The notes under the pieces are model-generated. The model was not told the origin of the DNA, did not search any database, and was given only the letters and a program-made list of their open reading frames with translations. 64,000 bases of DNA, taken from CADEEN01 sp963840805 (GTDB lineage: Bacteria > Pseudomonadota > Gammaproteobacteria > Burkholderiales > Burkholderiaceae_C). Location: contig CAWJAJ010000017.1 in assembly GCA_963840805.1 (NCBI GenBank), forward strand, positions 496,001 through 560,000, given 5' to 3'. Both the position numbers and the translations under genes were made by a program. Shown here piece by piece: positions 9,268 through 22,340 of this stretch (the stretch's first letter is position 1; each line of letters begins with the position of its first letter).

Positions 9268-9732
9268 ATGACCTTCACCCCCACCCGCCTGGCCTGCATG
9301 GGCCTGCTGGCGATCGCCACGGCGACACCGTGCCTGGCGGACAGTCTGGCGTCGTCCGCGTCGAGCGCCGGCTCGGCCTCGTCGGGCAGCCTGTCCGAAT
9401 CGATCAACGGCTCGAGCAAGAGCTCGTCGGGCGAAACCAAGGTCGCCGCCGGCGACTACCGCGTCGTCGCGGTCGCCGAGTTGGCCGATCGCCCCGGCAT
9501 GCTGCGGCTGAAGCTGCAGGCCACCGCACAGCCCGGCGAGGCCGGTGAACTCTGGCTCACGTTGCCGCGGCAGGCGCTGGCGCAGCGGGCCCTGGCGGCG
9601 GGTGATGTTGTAAGTGCGCGCCAACGTCCGTATGGCGTCGAGTTCGCACGCGCCGATACCCGCGAGGCCTTCTTCCTGGTCCTCGCCGACGACTGGCATC
9701 GCGAACTCGATCCGCATCCCGTGGCGCTTTGA
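9268..9732 (+). CDS. Small exported protein of unknown function
   Basis: A 154-residue protein starting at ATG 9268. An in-frame extension upstream would run antisense through the hydrolase gene and is not credible. Residues 1-24 form a Sec signal peptide with a cleavage site after CLADS-type sequence. A Ser-rich linker follows (about residues 26-53), then a compact domain with YRVVAVAELADRPGMLRL and a Trp/His-rich end. I do not recognise the family. Its stop (TGA 9730-9732) overlaps a TTG start for the DUF2145 protein, so the two are probably co-translated and may act together in the periplasm. Confidence 0.7.
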   Translation: MTFTPTRLACMGLLAIATATPCLADSLASSASSAGSASSGSLSESINGSSKSSSGETKVAAGDYRVVAVAELADRPGMLRLKLQATAQPGEAGELWLTLPRQALAQRALAAGDVVSARQRPYGVEFARADTREAFFLVLADDWHRELDPHPVAL

Positions 9733-10638
9733 CCGTTGCGCGCGCGCTGCTGCTGGCCGCCGGCCTGTGGGCCTGCGCGACCAGCAGCCACGCCGACTCG
9801 GCCTCGCTGCGGTTCTGCGATCGCGCCTCGCCGCTGACAGCGCAGCAGCAGGACCGGCTGCTGCGTTTTGCGGCGGTCGTGCGCCACGAGCTCGAAGGCT
9901 CGGGCCAGGCAGTCGCGCTGATCGCGCGCTCGGGGCTGGACCTGCAGCGCTTTGGGGTGCGCTACTCGCACGCCGGCGTGAGCCTGCAGCGCGAGCGACA
10001 ACGCGCCGTGGTCGGTGCGCCAGCTCTACTACGCGTGCGACGAGCGCCGGCCGCGCCTGTTCGACCAGGGCCTGGCCGGCTTCCTGTTCGGCACCGACGA
10101 TCCGGCCGTCGGTTACGTCTCGATCGTGCTGATGCCGCGCGAGGCCGCTGCCGAGGTCGAGCGCGCTGCGCTCGACAAGCCCCGCGCGCTGCGATTGCTG
10201 GCCGCCACCTACAGCGCCAACGCCTACCCGTTCAGCCTGCGCTACCAGAACTGCAACCAGTGGGTGATGGAGCTGCTCGCCACCGCCTGGGGCGCGCTGG
10301 ACGATGCCGACGACCTGCGCGCGCGCGCGCAGGCCTGGCTGGTCGATCGGGGCTACGCGCCGCCCCCGATCGAAGTCGGCTCGCACCTGCTGATGTTCGC
10401 CGGCGCGTTCATCCCCTGGATCAAGTTCGACGACCACCCCGAAGCCGACCGCTTCGCGCTGCGCTTTCGCATCAGCCTGCCGGCGTCGATCGAGGCCTTC
10501 GTGCGTGACCGCGTGCCTGGCGCGCAGCGCATCGAGCTGTGCCACGACGAACGGCAGGTGGTCATCCGCCGCGGCTGGCAGCCGTTGGCCGAAGGTTGCC
10601 GGCCGGAGGCCGGCGATCGGGTGGTGGCGTTCGACTGA
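9729..10638 (+). CDS. DUF2145 family exported protein, with one frameshift
   Basis: Begins at TTG 9729, overlapping the stop of the gene before it, with a signal peptide ending near SSHADSA. The conserved body includes FGVRYSHAG, then RQLYYACDE, LFDQGLAGF and YQNCNQWVMELL with a Cys typical of this family. One extra C near 9988-9990 shifts the frame: removing it makes the text read continuously into RQLYYACDE. Corrected length is about 302 residues. Function is not established. The Cys/His pattern (YSHAG, NCNQW) is reminiscent of papain-like amidase folds, but I would not go further than that. Confidence 0.8.
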
Positions 10639-10695
10639 CGCCGCGGATCGCCCGGCGTGGCCGGCCGGCACCGCTCTGGAGGTTCGTGCCTAAAA

Positions 10696-10768
10696 TGCTG
10701 CAGTGCAGCAAATACTGCTTGCATTGGCGAATCCGCCGCGTAAGATAGCTTCATGTTGCAGTGCAGCA
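10696..10768. promoter_or_regulatory. Phasin promoter with two PhaR-like palindromic operators
   Basis: Two 15-bp near-identical palindromes, TGCTGCAGTGCAGCA (10696-10710) and TGTTGCAGTGCAGCA (10754-10768), have starts 58 bp apart. Between them lies a sigma70-like promoter: TTGCAT (10719-10724), a 16-bp spacer, and TAAGAT (10741-10746). The second palindrome sits just past the expected transcription start. TGC/GCA-rich palindromes upstream of phasin genes are the known targets of PhaR repressors, so I infer PhaR control released when PHB granules titrate the repressor. No phaR gene lies in the window. Confidence 0.7.
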
Positions 10769-10809
10769 AACTGCTTCGAAACCCGACCCTCACACCACTG
10801 GAGCCCCCC

Positions 10810-11346
10810 ATGCTGAACACCGAACAATTCGCCGCCACGAACAAGGCCAACTTCCAAGCCCTGATGGGCCTGACCAACAAGGCCTTCGAAGGCGTAGAGC
10901 AACTCACCGCGCTGAACCTGCAGGTGGCCCGCGCCGGCCTCGAAGAAGCCACCGAAACCGGCCTCGCCGCGCTGTCCGCGAATGACCCGCAATCGCTGCT
11001 CGCACTGCAGGCTGGCCTGCTGCAACCCGCCGCCGACAAGGCGACCGCCTACGGCAAGCACGTCTACGGCATCGTCGCCGGCATCGCCGCCGACGTCGAG
11101 AAGGTCGCTGGCGAACAGGCTGCCGCCGCGCAGAGTTCCTTCGTCGCGCTGATCGAAGCCGCCGGCAAGAACGCCCCCGAAGGCACGAACAGCGGCGTGG
11201 CCCTGTTCAAGTCGGCGATGGCGACCGCGAACAACGCGTTCGAGGGCATGCAAAAGGCTGGCCGCCGCGCTGCCGAAACCGCCGAAGCCAACTACGCTGC
11301 CGTGACGGGCTCGGCGACCAAGGCCGCCAAGGCCAAGCGCGGCTGA
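10810..11346 (+). CDS. phaP: Phasin, PHB granule-associated protein
   Basis: A 178-residue amphipathic, Ala-rich, mostly helical protein of the phasin_2 family that coats polyhydroxybutyrate granules. I start at ATG 10810 (MLNTEQFAATNKANFQALMG, the conserved family N-terminus). The earlier ATG at 10753 lies inside the operator. The first 60 residues carry the typical FQALMGLTNKAFEGVEQLTALN pattern split over two helices, and the C-terminus is Lys/Ala-rich. There is no signal peptide, as expected for a cytoplasmic granule protein. It is monocistronic, with its own promoter and a strong hairpin after the stop. Its presence implies PHB synthesis in this organism. Confidence 0.95.
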   Translation: MLNTEQFAATNKANFQALMGLTNKAFEGVEQLTALNLQVARAGLEEATETGLAALSANDPQSLLALQAGLLQPAADKATAYGKHVYGIVAGIAADVEKVAGEQAAAAQSSFVALIEAAGKNAPEGTNSGVALFKSAMATANNAFEGMQKAGRRAAETAEANYAAVTGSATKAAKAKRG

Positions 11347-11391
11347 GCCACGCCGCAGTGATGGGCGCAGTGCATGGACATTGCGCCCCGC

Positions 11392-11411
11392 CCGGCCCCG
11401 CTTGGGGCCGG
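11392..11411 (+). terminator. GC-rich hairpin after phasin
   Basis: A perfect 8-bp stem, CCGGCCCC-gctt-GGGGCCGG, sits 45 bp after the phasin stop and is embedded in a wider CCCGCC/GGCGGG pairing. There is no clear T-run, as is common in high-GC genomes, so it may act as a terminator or as an mRNA 3' stabiliser. Confidence 0.5.
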
Positions 11412-11471
11412 ACCGATCGGGCGGGCGGCACGTGCGCCCGCCGCGCGCGAGACTGACCTGAAGTAGTGAGG

Positions 11472-11633
11472 ATGCCGCCGCCGATGCGCAAGCGCCCCTC
11501 CTCCTGGCCCACCGAGCGCAGCCTGTTTCGCGACAAGGGCCGGCGCAGCGTGGTCGCGACCTGGATCGTGTGGCTGCTGTCGATCGCCGCCGCCGTCGTG
11601 CTGGCCGGCTACCTGCGTCACCCGGCGGTCTGA
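11472..11633 (+). CDS. Small single-pass membrane protein
   Basis: A 53-codon frame, ATG 11472 (or 11484) to TGA 11631-11633. It has a basic N-terminus (RKRPSSW...RDKGRRS) followed by one hydrophobic helix, VVATWIVWLLSIAAAVVLAG, and a short tail. The positive-inside pattern suggests an inner-membrane peptide with a cytoplasmic N-terminus. There is no recognised family. It lies between phasin and another small hydrophobic frame on the same strand. Confidence 0.45.
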   Translation: MPPPMRKRPSSWPTERSLFRDKGRRSVVATWIVWLLSIAAAVVLAGYLRHPAV

Positions 11634-11686
11634 CCGCGCGGGCGTGATGCGCGTCGCGCCGAAGGCGACAATCGACGCCGACGGCC

Positions 11687-11920
11687 ATGAACATCACGAC
11701 ACGCCGGCTTGGCGACAGACGCGATCGCGCGGGCACCGCGGTGTCCACGCTCGCGTGGCTGCTCGGGCTGGCGTGCGCTGCGCTGGCGCTGTCCGCCGGG
11801 TCCGCCTACCGTGCGGAACTGCTTTCACTGGGCGCGGCGTTCCAGCAACTGCGATGGGCGACGTACGGCGCCATCGCCAGGCGCGTCCGCAGTTTCCTGA
11901 AGACGCTGGCCAAGGCATGA
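11687..11920 (+). CDS. Small hydrophobic protein, possible membrane protein
   Basis: A 77-residue frame with a basic N-terminus (residues 1-15) and one strong hydrophobic stretch, TLAWLLGLACAALALSAGSA, followed by an amphipathic basic C-terminus. I do not recognise it. The stop (TGA 11918-11920) overlaps the ATG of the first mini-ORF of the tandem repeat that follows, which supports real translation and coupling to the DUF364-like gene downstream. Confidence 0.45.
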   Translation: MNITTRRLGDRRDRAGTAVSTLAWLLGLACAALALSAGSAYRAELLSLGAAFQQLRWATYGAIARRVRSFLKTLAKA

Positions 11921-12035
11921 GCGCGCCGGGCCGCCCCAAGCGCCATACCGCAGCGCGCAGCGCGGAGGTCGACTGATGAGCGCGCCGGGCCACTCCAAGC
12001 GCCATACCGCAGCGCGCAGCGCGGAGGTTGACTGA
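11917..12035 (+). repeat. 59-bp tandem duplication carrying two coupled 19-residue mini-ORFs
   Basis: Two copies of a 59-bp unit place ATG codons at 11917, 11976 and 12035. Each unit encodes a complete mini-ORF (MSAPG..KRHTAARSAEVD, 19 residues, then TGA). Each TGA overlaps the next ATG as TGATG, and each unit holds a Shine-Dalgarno-like GCGGAGGT just ahead of the next start. The third ATG (12035) is the start of the DUF364-like gene. The two copies differ at only a few bases. The arrangement suggests a mobile or duplicated ribosome-binding cassette giving reinitiation into the downstream gene. Confidence 0.8.
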
Positions 12036-12889
12036 TGAGCACCATCGCCGCCGACCTGCTCGCCCTGCTCGAACGCATGGCGCATGCCGGGCCCTTGCCT
12101 CGCGTGCGCGCGTTGCTGTTGCCGCAGCCCGCTGCCGAGGGCAGCCGTGACGGCGAATTCTGTGCGGTCGAGCTCGAGGACGGTTCGCTGGGCCTGAGCT
12201 TCGTGTTGCTGGGCGACACGCTGGCCCGGCTGCGCGCCCCGGCGGTACACGCCGACTTGGCCGGGACGCCGGCATTGTTGCTGGCGCGTCGCTATGCCAG
12301 CGACATCGGCGCGCAGCGCGCGTTGGGCTTTGCCGCCGTCAACGCGCTGACGCGCCACCTGTTCGACCGCTCGCGCTACGAGCCCCGCACGGCCGGCGGC
12401 TCGATCGGCGACCTGGACCTCCGGCCCGGCGACCGCCTCGGCATGATCGGCCTGTTTCCGCCGCTGGTGCGGCAGGTTCTTCTCACCGGCGCGCAGCTCA
12501 CGGTGGTGGAGTTGCGCGCCGACCTCGCCGGCCCGCGCGACGGCTGGCACGTCACGCTCGACGCCGGCGAACTGGCCCGCTGCAACAAGATCCTGGCCAC
12601 CAGCACCGTGCTGCTCAACGACACGCTGGAGGCGGTGCTCGGGCACTGCCGGCATGCCGAGCGGGTGGCGCTGGTCGGCCCGGGCGCCGGCTGCCTGCCC
12701 GACCCGCTGTTTGCGCGCGGTGTCACGCTGCTGGGCGGGCGCTGGGTCGTGGACGCCGAGGCGTTCAAGGCCGCGCTGCGCACCGGCGAGCCCTGGGGCG
12801 GTTTGACGAAGAAGTTCGCTCTCGGCCGTGACGACTATCCGGGCTTCGACCACCTGCTGGCGCGGGCGCTCGACCACCCGCCGCGCTAG
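12035..12889 (+). CDS. DUF364-like (putative heavy-metal chelation) protein
   Basis: A 284-residue soluble protein. The C-terminal half resembles the DUF364 domain: CNKILATSTVLLNDTLEAVL followed by a Rossmann-like VALVGPGAGCLPDPLFARGVTLLGG. In that family this part is preceded by a DUF4213-like N-terminal lobe, and some members sit near metal or cofactor genes. The start at 12035 is set by the TGATG overlap with the repeat mini-ORF. The frame is clean. Function here is not shown by context, since the next gene is aromatic amino acid biosynthesis. Family assignment is moderate. Confidence 0.65.
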   Translation: MSTIAADLLALLERMAHAGPLPRVRALLLPQPAAEGSRDGEFCAVELEDGSLGLSFVLLGDTLARLRAPAVHADLAGTPALLLARRYASDIGAQRALGFAAVNALTRHLFDRSRYEPRTAGGSIGDLDLRPGDRLGMIGLFPPLVRQVLLTGAQLTVVELRADLAGPRDGWHVTLDAGELARCNKILATSTVLLNDTLEAVLGHCRHAERVALVGPGAGCLPDPLFARGVTLLGGRWVVDAEAFKAALRTGEPWGGLTKKFALGRDDYPGFDHLLARALDHPPR

Positions 12890-12951
12890 CACCGGCGCGA
12901 AGCCCGGGCCATCGCCAGCCTGCCCCCCACGCCGACCCGCATCGCCACACC

Positions 12952-14092
<1,141 letters not shown>

Positions 14093-14101
<9 letters not shown>

Positions 14102-14674
14102 GGGCGGCAGCCGCAGCGGCAAGCCGCGCAACGCCTGCGCCAGCTCGGCGACCTGCCAGACCGCGATACGGTGCCCGGCGGCAAATGGCCGCGCGTTGTC
14201 GGTGATCTCGCCCAGGCCGATGTAGAGCGCGTCCTGCGCCTCGGCCGCCTCGCGCGCGTCCTGCAGCGCGCGCAGCGCGTCGAGGCCGGTGCGGGCGGAC
14301 TTCCAGCGCCGGGCACAGACCACCATCTTTCGCCCCTGACGCTCGAGTTCGAAATCCACCGCAACGGCCATGCCGCGCTGCACCGTGTAGCCGTCGCGCC
14401 GAAAGGCCTCCTCCAGCAGCTTCGCGAACGCCGGCCAGGCCATCGTGGCCACGGCCTGCTGCGTCTCGGCCACCCGCGCCGCGCTCGGCAGGCGCCACTG
14501 TCGGCGCGCCGCAAGGACGCCGATCACGATGAACGGGAAGGTCGACAGCGCGCCGGCCACGCGGTAGTCCGCAGGCAGCAACGCCATGGCCAAGCCGGCC
14601 AGCACGGCCGCGATGGCGATGCTGACCCACCACGGCGACCGAAGCAGCGTCGCGAACAGCGAGTTCTCGGCCAT
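14093..14674 (-). CDS. Membrane-anchored Mrr-like restriction-endonuclease-fold protein
   Basis: A 193-residue protein starting MAENSLFATLLRSPWW. I chose this start over one 17 codons upstream because the extension is not conserved-looking. Two hydrophobic segments (about residues 13-30 and 38-53) are followed by a cytoplasmic domain: FAKLLEEAFRRDGYTVQRG, AVDFELERQGRKMVVCARRWKSARTGLDALRAL. This matches the Mrr_cat-type PD-(D/E)xK pattern, with VDFELERQGRKMVVCARRWK in place of the usual D...Q-K core. Such membrane Mrr-like proteins are common and uncharacterised in betaproteobacteria. Catalytic residues look partly changed, so activity is uncertain. It is convergent with, and overlaps, the DAHP synthase gene. 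Confidence 0.65.
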
Positions 14675-14825
14675 CTGAAATTTCAAGCGGGGCCCTCCAT
14701 TGCGCCGGCAGCGTGGCCACGGCACAGTCTACGGTGCGCACCGAGGCCGGCAGCGGGCGCGGTGGCGCGTTTCGGCGGGCGTGGCGCGGGTCTGCGCGAT
14801 GCATGCCCGCGCATGCGGCATCGTC

Positions 14826-17069
<2,244 letters not shown>

Positions 17070-17348
17070 TGCGTGGCATTGTCAGCGATGGCCCGCAGGA
17101 TCGGCAGCGGGGGTGCGGCGAGCGGCGGCACGCGAACGCCGACCCGTGCGAGAAAACTCACACTCCTTTGCGCCGACACGGCGCTCTGCACACGTTTCGG
17201 CTGCATCAGCGGCGACGCGATGCCGCTACGCTTCGCGCGCGACGGCCGGGCATGGAGCCGCCGTGCGACGAAGGGTTGGCCGTCGTGTGCGGCAGGCGCG
17301 CGGACGGCAGCGTCTCGCAAAGCGCTGCCGTCCGGGCGCCCAGGTTGC

Positions 17349-18208
17349 CTATTCCGGCAAGCCGAAGAACGTTCTGCTGATCGCGCCCCAGCAGACCACC
17401 TCACCTGTTGCCCGCTTGTTGGCGCAGACCGTGTCGCCGCCCGCCTCGATGCCGCGCACATCGGTCACGCTGGCGGGAATGGCCAGGACGCTGGCTGCGG
17501 GCGGGGTCAAGCCGGTGGCCCAGCAGGTCACGCTGCCGGACGCGACTGCGCAGGCAAAGTTGCTGCCGACCGCGACCTGCGTCACGCCCGACAGGCCCGC
17601 CGGCGGCGCGACGGTTCCACCTGCACCTGCGCGATCCCCCAGCAGCACGCCGCCCGTGGTGGTAGTCCCGCACGCCACGCCGCCAAAGGCGTCGACTTGC
17701 GAAACGTGGGTCCGGACAGGCTGCTCACCGGCTTGCCCTTGTCCTTGTTCCAGCAACTCACACCGCCCGCAACGTTGACCGCGCACGCACGGCTGCCGCC
17801 GACGGCCAGATCGACCACCGTTCCGAGCCCGGTCACGGTGTAGTCGTTCAAGGCGGCTGCATCCGTGGTGGCGGCCCAGCACTGGACCGAGCCGGTCGTC
17901 GTCACCACGCAAGTGGTGTCGTTGCCTGCGGCGATCTGCGTGGGCATGCCGTCGAGCACAGGCTTGGGCAGCAGCGCGGTCGCGCCGGTCGCACTGGCCC
18001 CCCAGCAGCCGACGTCGGGGACGAACTGGCCGGCGGTGAGGTCGAGTCTCAAGCCCAGCGCGCAGGAATGGCGAATACCTGCAGCCACCTGCGTCGCTGC
18101 CACGACGAACGAGGTTCCGAACGACGGAGACAGACTGATCCGCGACGGTCGACGCGGATCGGCAAGCGACGGGTATCGCCGATAGAGGTCAGCGACGGCC
18201 TCGAAGAG
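17349..18208 (-). pseudogene. RCC1-repeat protein relic, frameshifted and lacking a start
   Basis: About five RCC1-like (beta-propeller blade) repeats are visible, of the form VAAGIRHSCAL, IAAGNDTTCVVTTTGSVQCW, LAVGGSRACAVNVAGGVSCW, VAVGSNFACAVASGSVTCW and ending VVCWG. The frame breaks near 17695: upstream repeats (17700-18103) continue in another frame down to 17349. The upstream frame stays open to an in-frame stop at 18209-18211, with no ATG and no signal peptide, although readable protein (YRRYPSLADPRRPSRISLSPSFG) precedes the first repeat. This points to a 5'-deleted gene, next to transposase relics. Such proteins are usually exported. Confidence 0.6.
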
Positions 18209-18655
18209 TCAGCGGCCGGTTCATATCCGTGACCCGGCGTTGGCGGCCCTGAGCTCGATTGGCATCGAGGCTTCCAGCGAGGAGCGTCCGCTTATCTCGA
18301 CGACCAAGAGGCGCTCTGCTGCGGAGCGGACGGTATGCGTCCGGTGATCCCATCTCTATTGCGCCCCGGCAGCCCTGAAGGATCGTGTCCACGTGATTCC
18401 GTAAGCGGACACGTCCCCGAGGGCTCTGCCACGGCTCGCGCGATTGACTACAGCCACAAACGCTCGACGGCGCTGACGGGCTTCGTCGACGCCGCGCTGG
18501 GTCACCATAGCGCCGTCGGCAAGTGCACCGCCACCGCCACCGCACCTCGTCTTCGAGCGGCGCAGGCTCGAAGACTGGTTCCGCAAGCACTTTGGCGCGT
18601 GAGGGCAAATTCGTGAGAAAGTTGCGACCTGCATCCAAAAAAGAAGGAGGTTCCG
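18209..18655. other. Gene-free stretch with an IS66-type transposase scrap
   Basis: No intact gene is seen. Around 18437-18500 on the plus strand the frame reads ARAIDYSHKRSTALTGFVD, which closely fits the C-terminal IS66 transposase block (AIDYSLKRW.ALTRF.DDG). The rest of that protein is not present. A GTGTCC...GGACAC inverted pair lies near 18384-18410. The stretch ends with AT-rich sequence and the strong GGAGG ribosome site of the lipoprotein gene (around 18645-18649). Confidence 0.5.
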
Positions 18656-19297
18656 ATGTGGGTTCGCACGCGCTCCAGCGCTTTCTCGCTCATTTCACTG
18701 GCCGTGCTGTCCGCCTGCGGCGGCGGCGGCGATGACCCTGCCGCGCGCGAAGACGCGCTCGGCCGGCCCAGCTACAGCGTCGGCGGCACGATCACCGGCG
18801 TGGTGTCGCCGCCGTTCGGCGATTCGATCACGCTGTCGCTCGACGGCAGCTACGTCGAGCCGTTCGCGGCGAGTAGCGGCACCTTCACTTTCTCCCGCCG
18901 GCTCTTCAGCCGCGAAGCCTACAACGTCAGCGTCGCCGGCTCCGTGGCGGGCTACGACTGCAGCGTCACGAGCGGCGGCAGCGGCACGATTGACCGCAGC
19001 AACGTCACCGACGTCGTCGTCGCTTGCGTCGAGATCCCGCGCTACGACGTATCGGTGTCGGTGAGCGGCCTTCCGAAGAACACCAGCGTCGTGATCCAGA
19101 ACAACGGCATGGCAAACCAGATCACCGCGTCAGCCGACGGCTCCTACGCCTTCCCGTTTCGGCAGTACGCCGCGACGAACTACAACGTGACGATCGTGAC
19201 GCAACCCGCCAAGGGTTCATGCACCGTGCCACAACCTTCCGGCACCGTGCAGCCTGGCATGCAGCCCATTGCGGTAGTGTGCAAGCAAGGCAACTGA
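18656..19297 (+). CDS. Lipoprotein with two-domain cell-surface repeat pattern
   Basis: A 213-residue protein with a clear lipobox (LAVLSAC|GGGGDD), so it is lipid-anchored, probably at the outer membrane. ATG 18656 follows AAGGAGG at ideal spacing. The mature part has two copies of a beta-rich module: GGTITGVVSPPFGDSITLSLDG...YNVSVAG...CSVTSGGSGT, then YDVSVSVSGLPKNTSVVIQNNG...YNVTIVTQPAKGSCTVPQPSGT. Each ends in a Cys-containing strand (CSVTSG and VVVAC; CTVPQ and AVVCK) that could form one disulfide. This pattern is frequent in proteobacterial surface lipoproteins of unknown role. It sits between transposase relics, so acquisition by transfer is possible. Confidence 0.75.
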   Translation: MWVRTRSSAFSLISLAVLSACGGGGDDPAAREDALGRPSYSVGGTITGVVSPPFGDSITLSLDGSYVEPFAASSGTFTFSRRLFSREAYNVSVAGSVAGYDCSVTSGGSGTIDRSNVTDVVVACVEIPRYDVSVSVSGLPKNTSVVIQNNGMANQITASADGSYAFPFRQYAATNYNVTIVTQPAKGSCTVPQPSGTVQPGMQPIAVVCKQGN

Positions 19298-19299
19298 CG

Positions 19300-19750
19300 A
19301 CGTAGGCTGGAACATTTCCGCGTGGTTGTCGGAGCCTGCTCCTTGCCTTGATTGGGTCGCGCTGCATTGGCTGCATGCTGCCAATGCAGCGCGGCAAGTC
19401 GGGCCGGCGGGGTGCGGCCGCAAGTGCTGTGAGGCCGAATCTCGTTGGAGTCGACGCGCCAGGCTGCGATCTCACTCCTGGCCTGGTGCAACTTCTCGAA
19501 CCAGTGCTCGTTCAGGCGCTCGTCGCGGTACTTGCCGTTGAAGCTCTCGATGTAGGCGTTCTGCGTCAGACAGCCCGGCTGGTTCAGGAGGTGGGTCACC
19601 TTGTGAGGCGAGCAAGCCCAGGCCGGTGAACTCCGGCCCCTGGTCGGTGCGAGCGGCCTTCGGGTAGCCGCGGAGGCGAGCGGCTTGGTCCAGGAAACGG
19701 GCGACAGCAGAAGTTCGATCGACAGACGACCAGAGACGGCCATCGTCATC
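19300..19750 (-). pseudogene. IS3-family transposase (orfB) relic
   Basis: The minus strand carries the C-terminal part of an IS3-type DDE transposase: QNAYIESFNGKYRDERLNEHWF (contains the catalytic Glu in YIESFNGK), ARSEIAAWRVDSNEIRPHS and GRTPPARLAA. Upstream on the same strand but in another frame is ARTDQGPEFTG, the segment with the second catalytic Asp. The first Asp and the N-terminal half are missing, and at least one frameshift separates the two pieces, so it is dead. A 10-bp perfect hairpin (CTGCATTGGC / GCCAATGCAG) occurs at about 19362-19389. I could not delimit terminal inverted repeats. Confidence 0.8.
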
Positions 19751-19792
19751 TTGTGAATGTCCTCAGCAAACTTCGGTGATCACCCGCAAGCC

Positions 19793-21670
<1,878 letters not shown>

Positions 21671-21830
21671 GGGATGGTCTCGTAGTGGAGTGAGGCCTGG
21701 ATCGTAGGCAGCAGCTGTGATGCAATTTGATTGCAAAATTCACGTCTTGACGATAGTGAGTGTCTTCAATCGCGTGAATGAAACAGTTTATATTGCATAC
21801 TTCGCATCGACTATGCATAATAATTTCACC
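21671..21830. promoter_or_regulatory. AT-rich divergent promoter region, glmS / Lrp-type gene
   Basis: About 160 bp, far richer in A+T than anything nearby, between two divergent starts. It includes TTTATATTGCATA around 21788-21800 and an inverted pair TGCATA / TATGCA (about 21794-21799 and 21813-21818). Lrp/AsnC proteins usually autoregulate through such AT-rich palindromes, so this is the likely binding zone and could also influence glmS. I cannot fix exact -10/-35 boxes with confidence. Confidence 0.45.
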
Positions 21831-22340
21831 ATGTTCGACCTCGACGATATCGACCTGCGCCTGCTCGACCTGCTTCAGGGCGACGCCGGCCTGACCAACC
21901 AGGACCTGGCAGCCGCCGCGCACGTGTCGCCGGCCACCGCCTGCGCCGCGTGCGGCGGCTGACCGACGCGGGCGTCATCGAGCGCCGCATCGCGCTGCTG
22001 TCGACGCGAGAAGCTCGGCGCCGGCCTGCAGGCGCTGGTGGAGGTGCAGCTCGACCGCCAGGGCGCCGAGCACCTCGACGCCTTCGAGGCGCTGGCGGTG
22101 GCCGATGCCGCGGTGCAGCAGTGCTGGCGTGTCAGCCCGGGGCCGGATTTCGTGCTGGTGCTGTGGGTGGCCGACATGCCGGCCTACCACGCGCTGGTGC
22201 AGCGCCTGTTCACCCAGGACGCCAACGTGCGCAACGTGAAGACCTTCTTCGCCGTCAAGCGCGCCAAGTTCGAGCCGCGCATCGACGTGCGGGCCGGCAC
22301 GTCGACGGTCAAGCCTGTTTCAGGATCACCAGCCCCTTGA
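21831..22340 (+). CDS. Lrp/AsnC family transcriptional regulator, with frameshift(s)
   Basis: The N-terminal winged helix begins MFDLDDIDLRLLDLLQGDAG and continues LTNQDLAAAAHVSPATxxLRRVRRLTDAGVIERR; the helix-turn-helix is split by a one- or two-base error near 21945. The C-terminal RAM/AsnC ligand domain reads LGAGLQALVEVQL, then VSPGPDFVLVLWVADMPAY, and ends near VKTFFAVKRAKFEPR. A second break is likely near 22005 (LSTREARRRPAG versus the conserved REKLGAGL). The last dozen residues overlap the convergent rlmI end by 32 bp. Likely an amino-acid-responsive regulator; the target is not visible beyond the shared promoter with glmS. Confidence 0.82.

Noticed and set aside
17085..17160. Possible tRNA or tRNA fragment on the minus strand (a GGCG-TTCGCGT-like T-arm pattern).
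   Set aside because: I could not build an acceptor stem, D-arm or anticodon arm around it. The TTCGCGT loop does not match the TTCRANY consensus.
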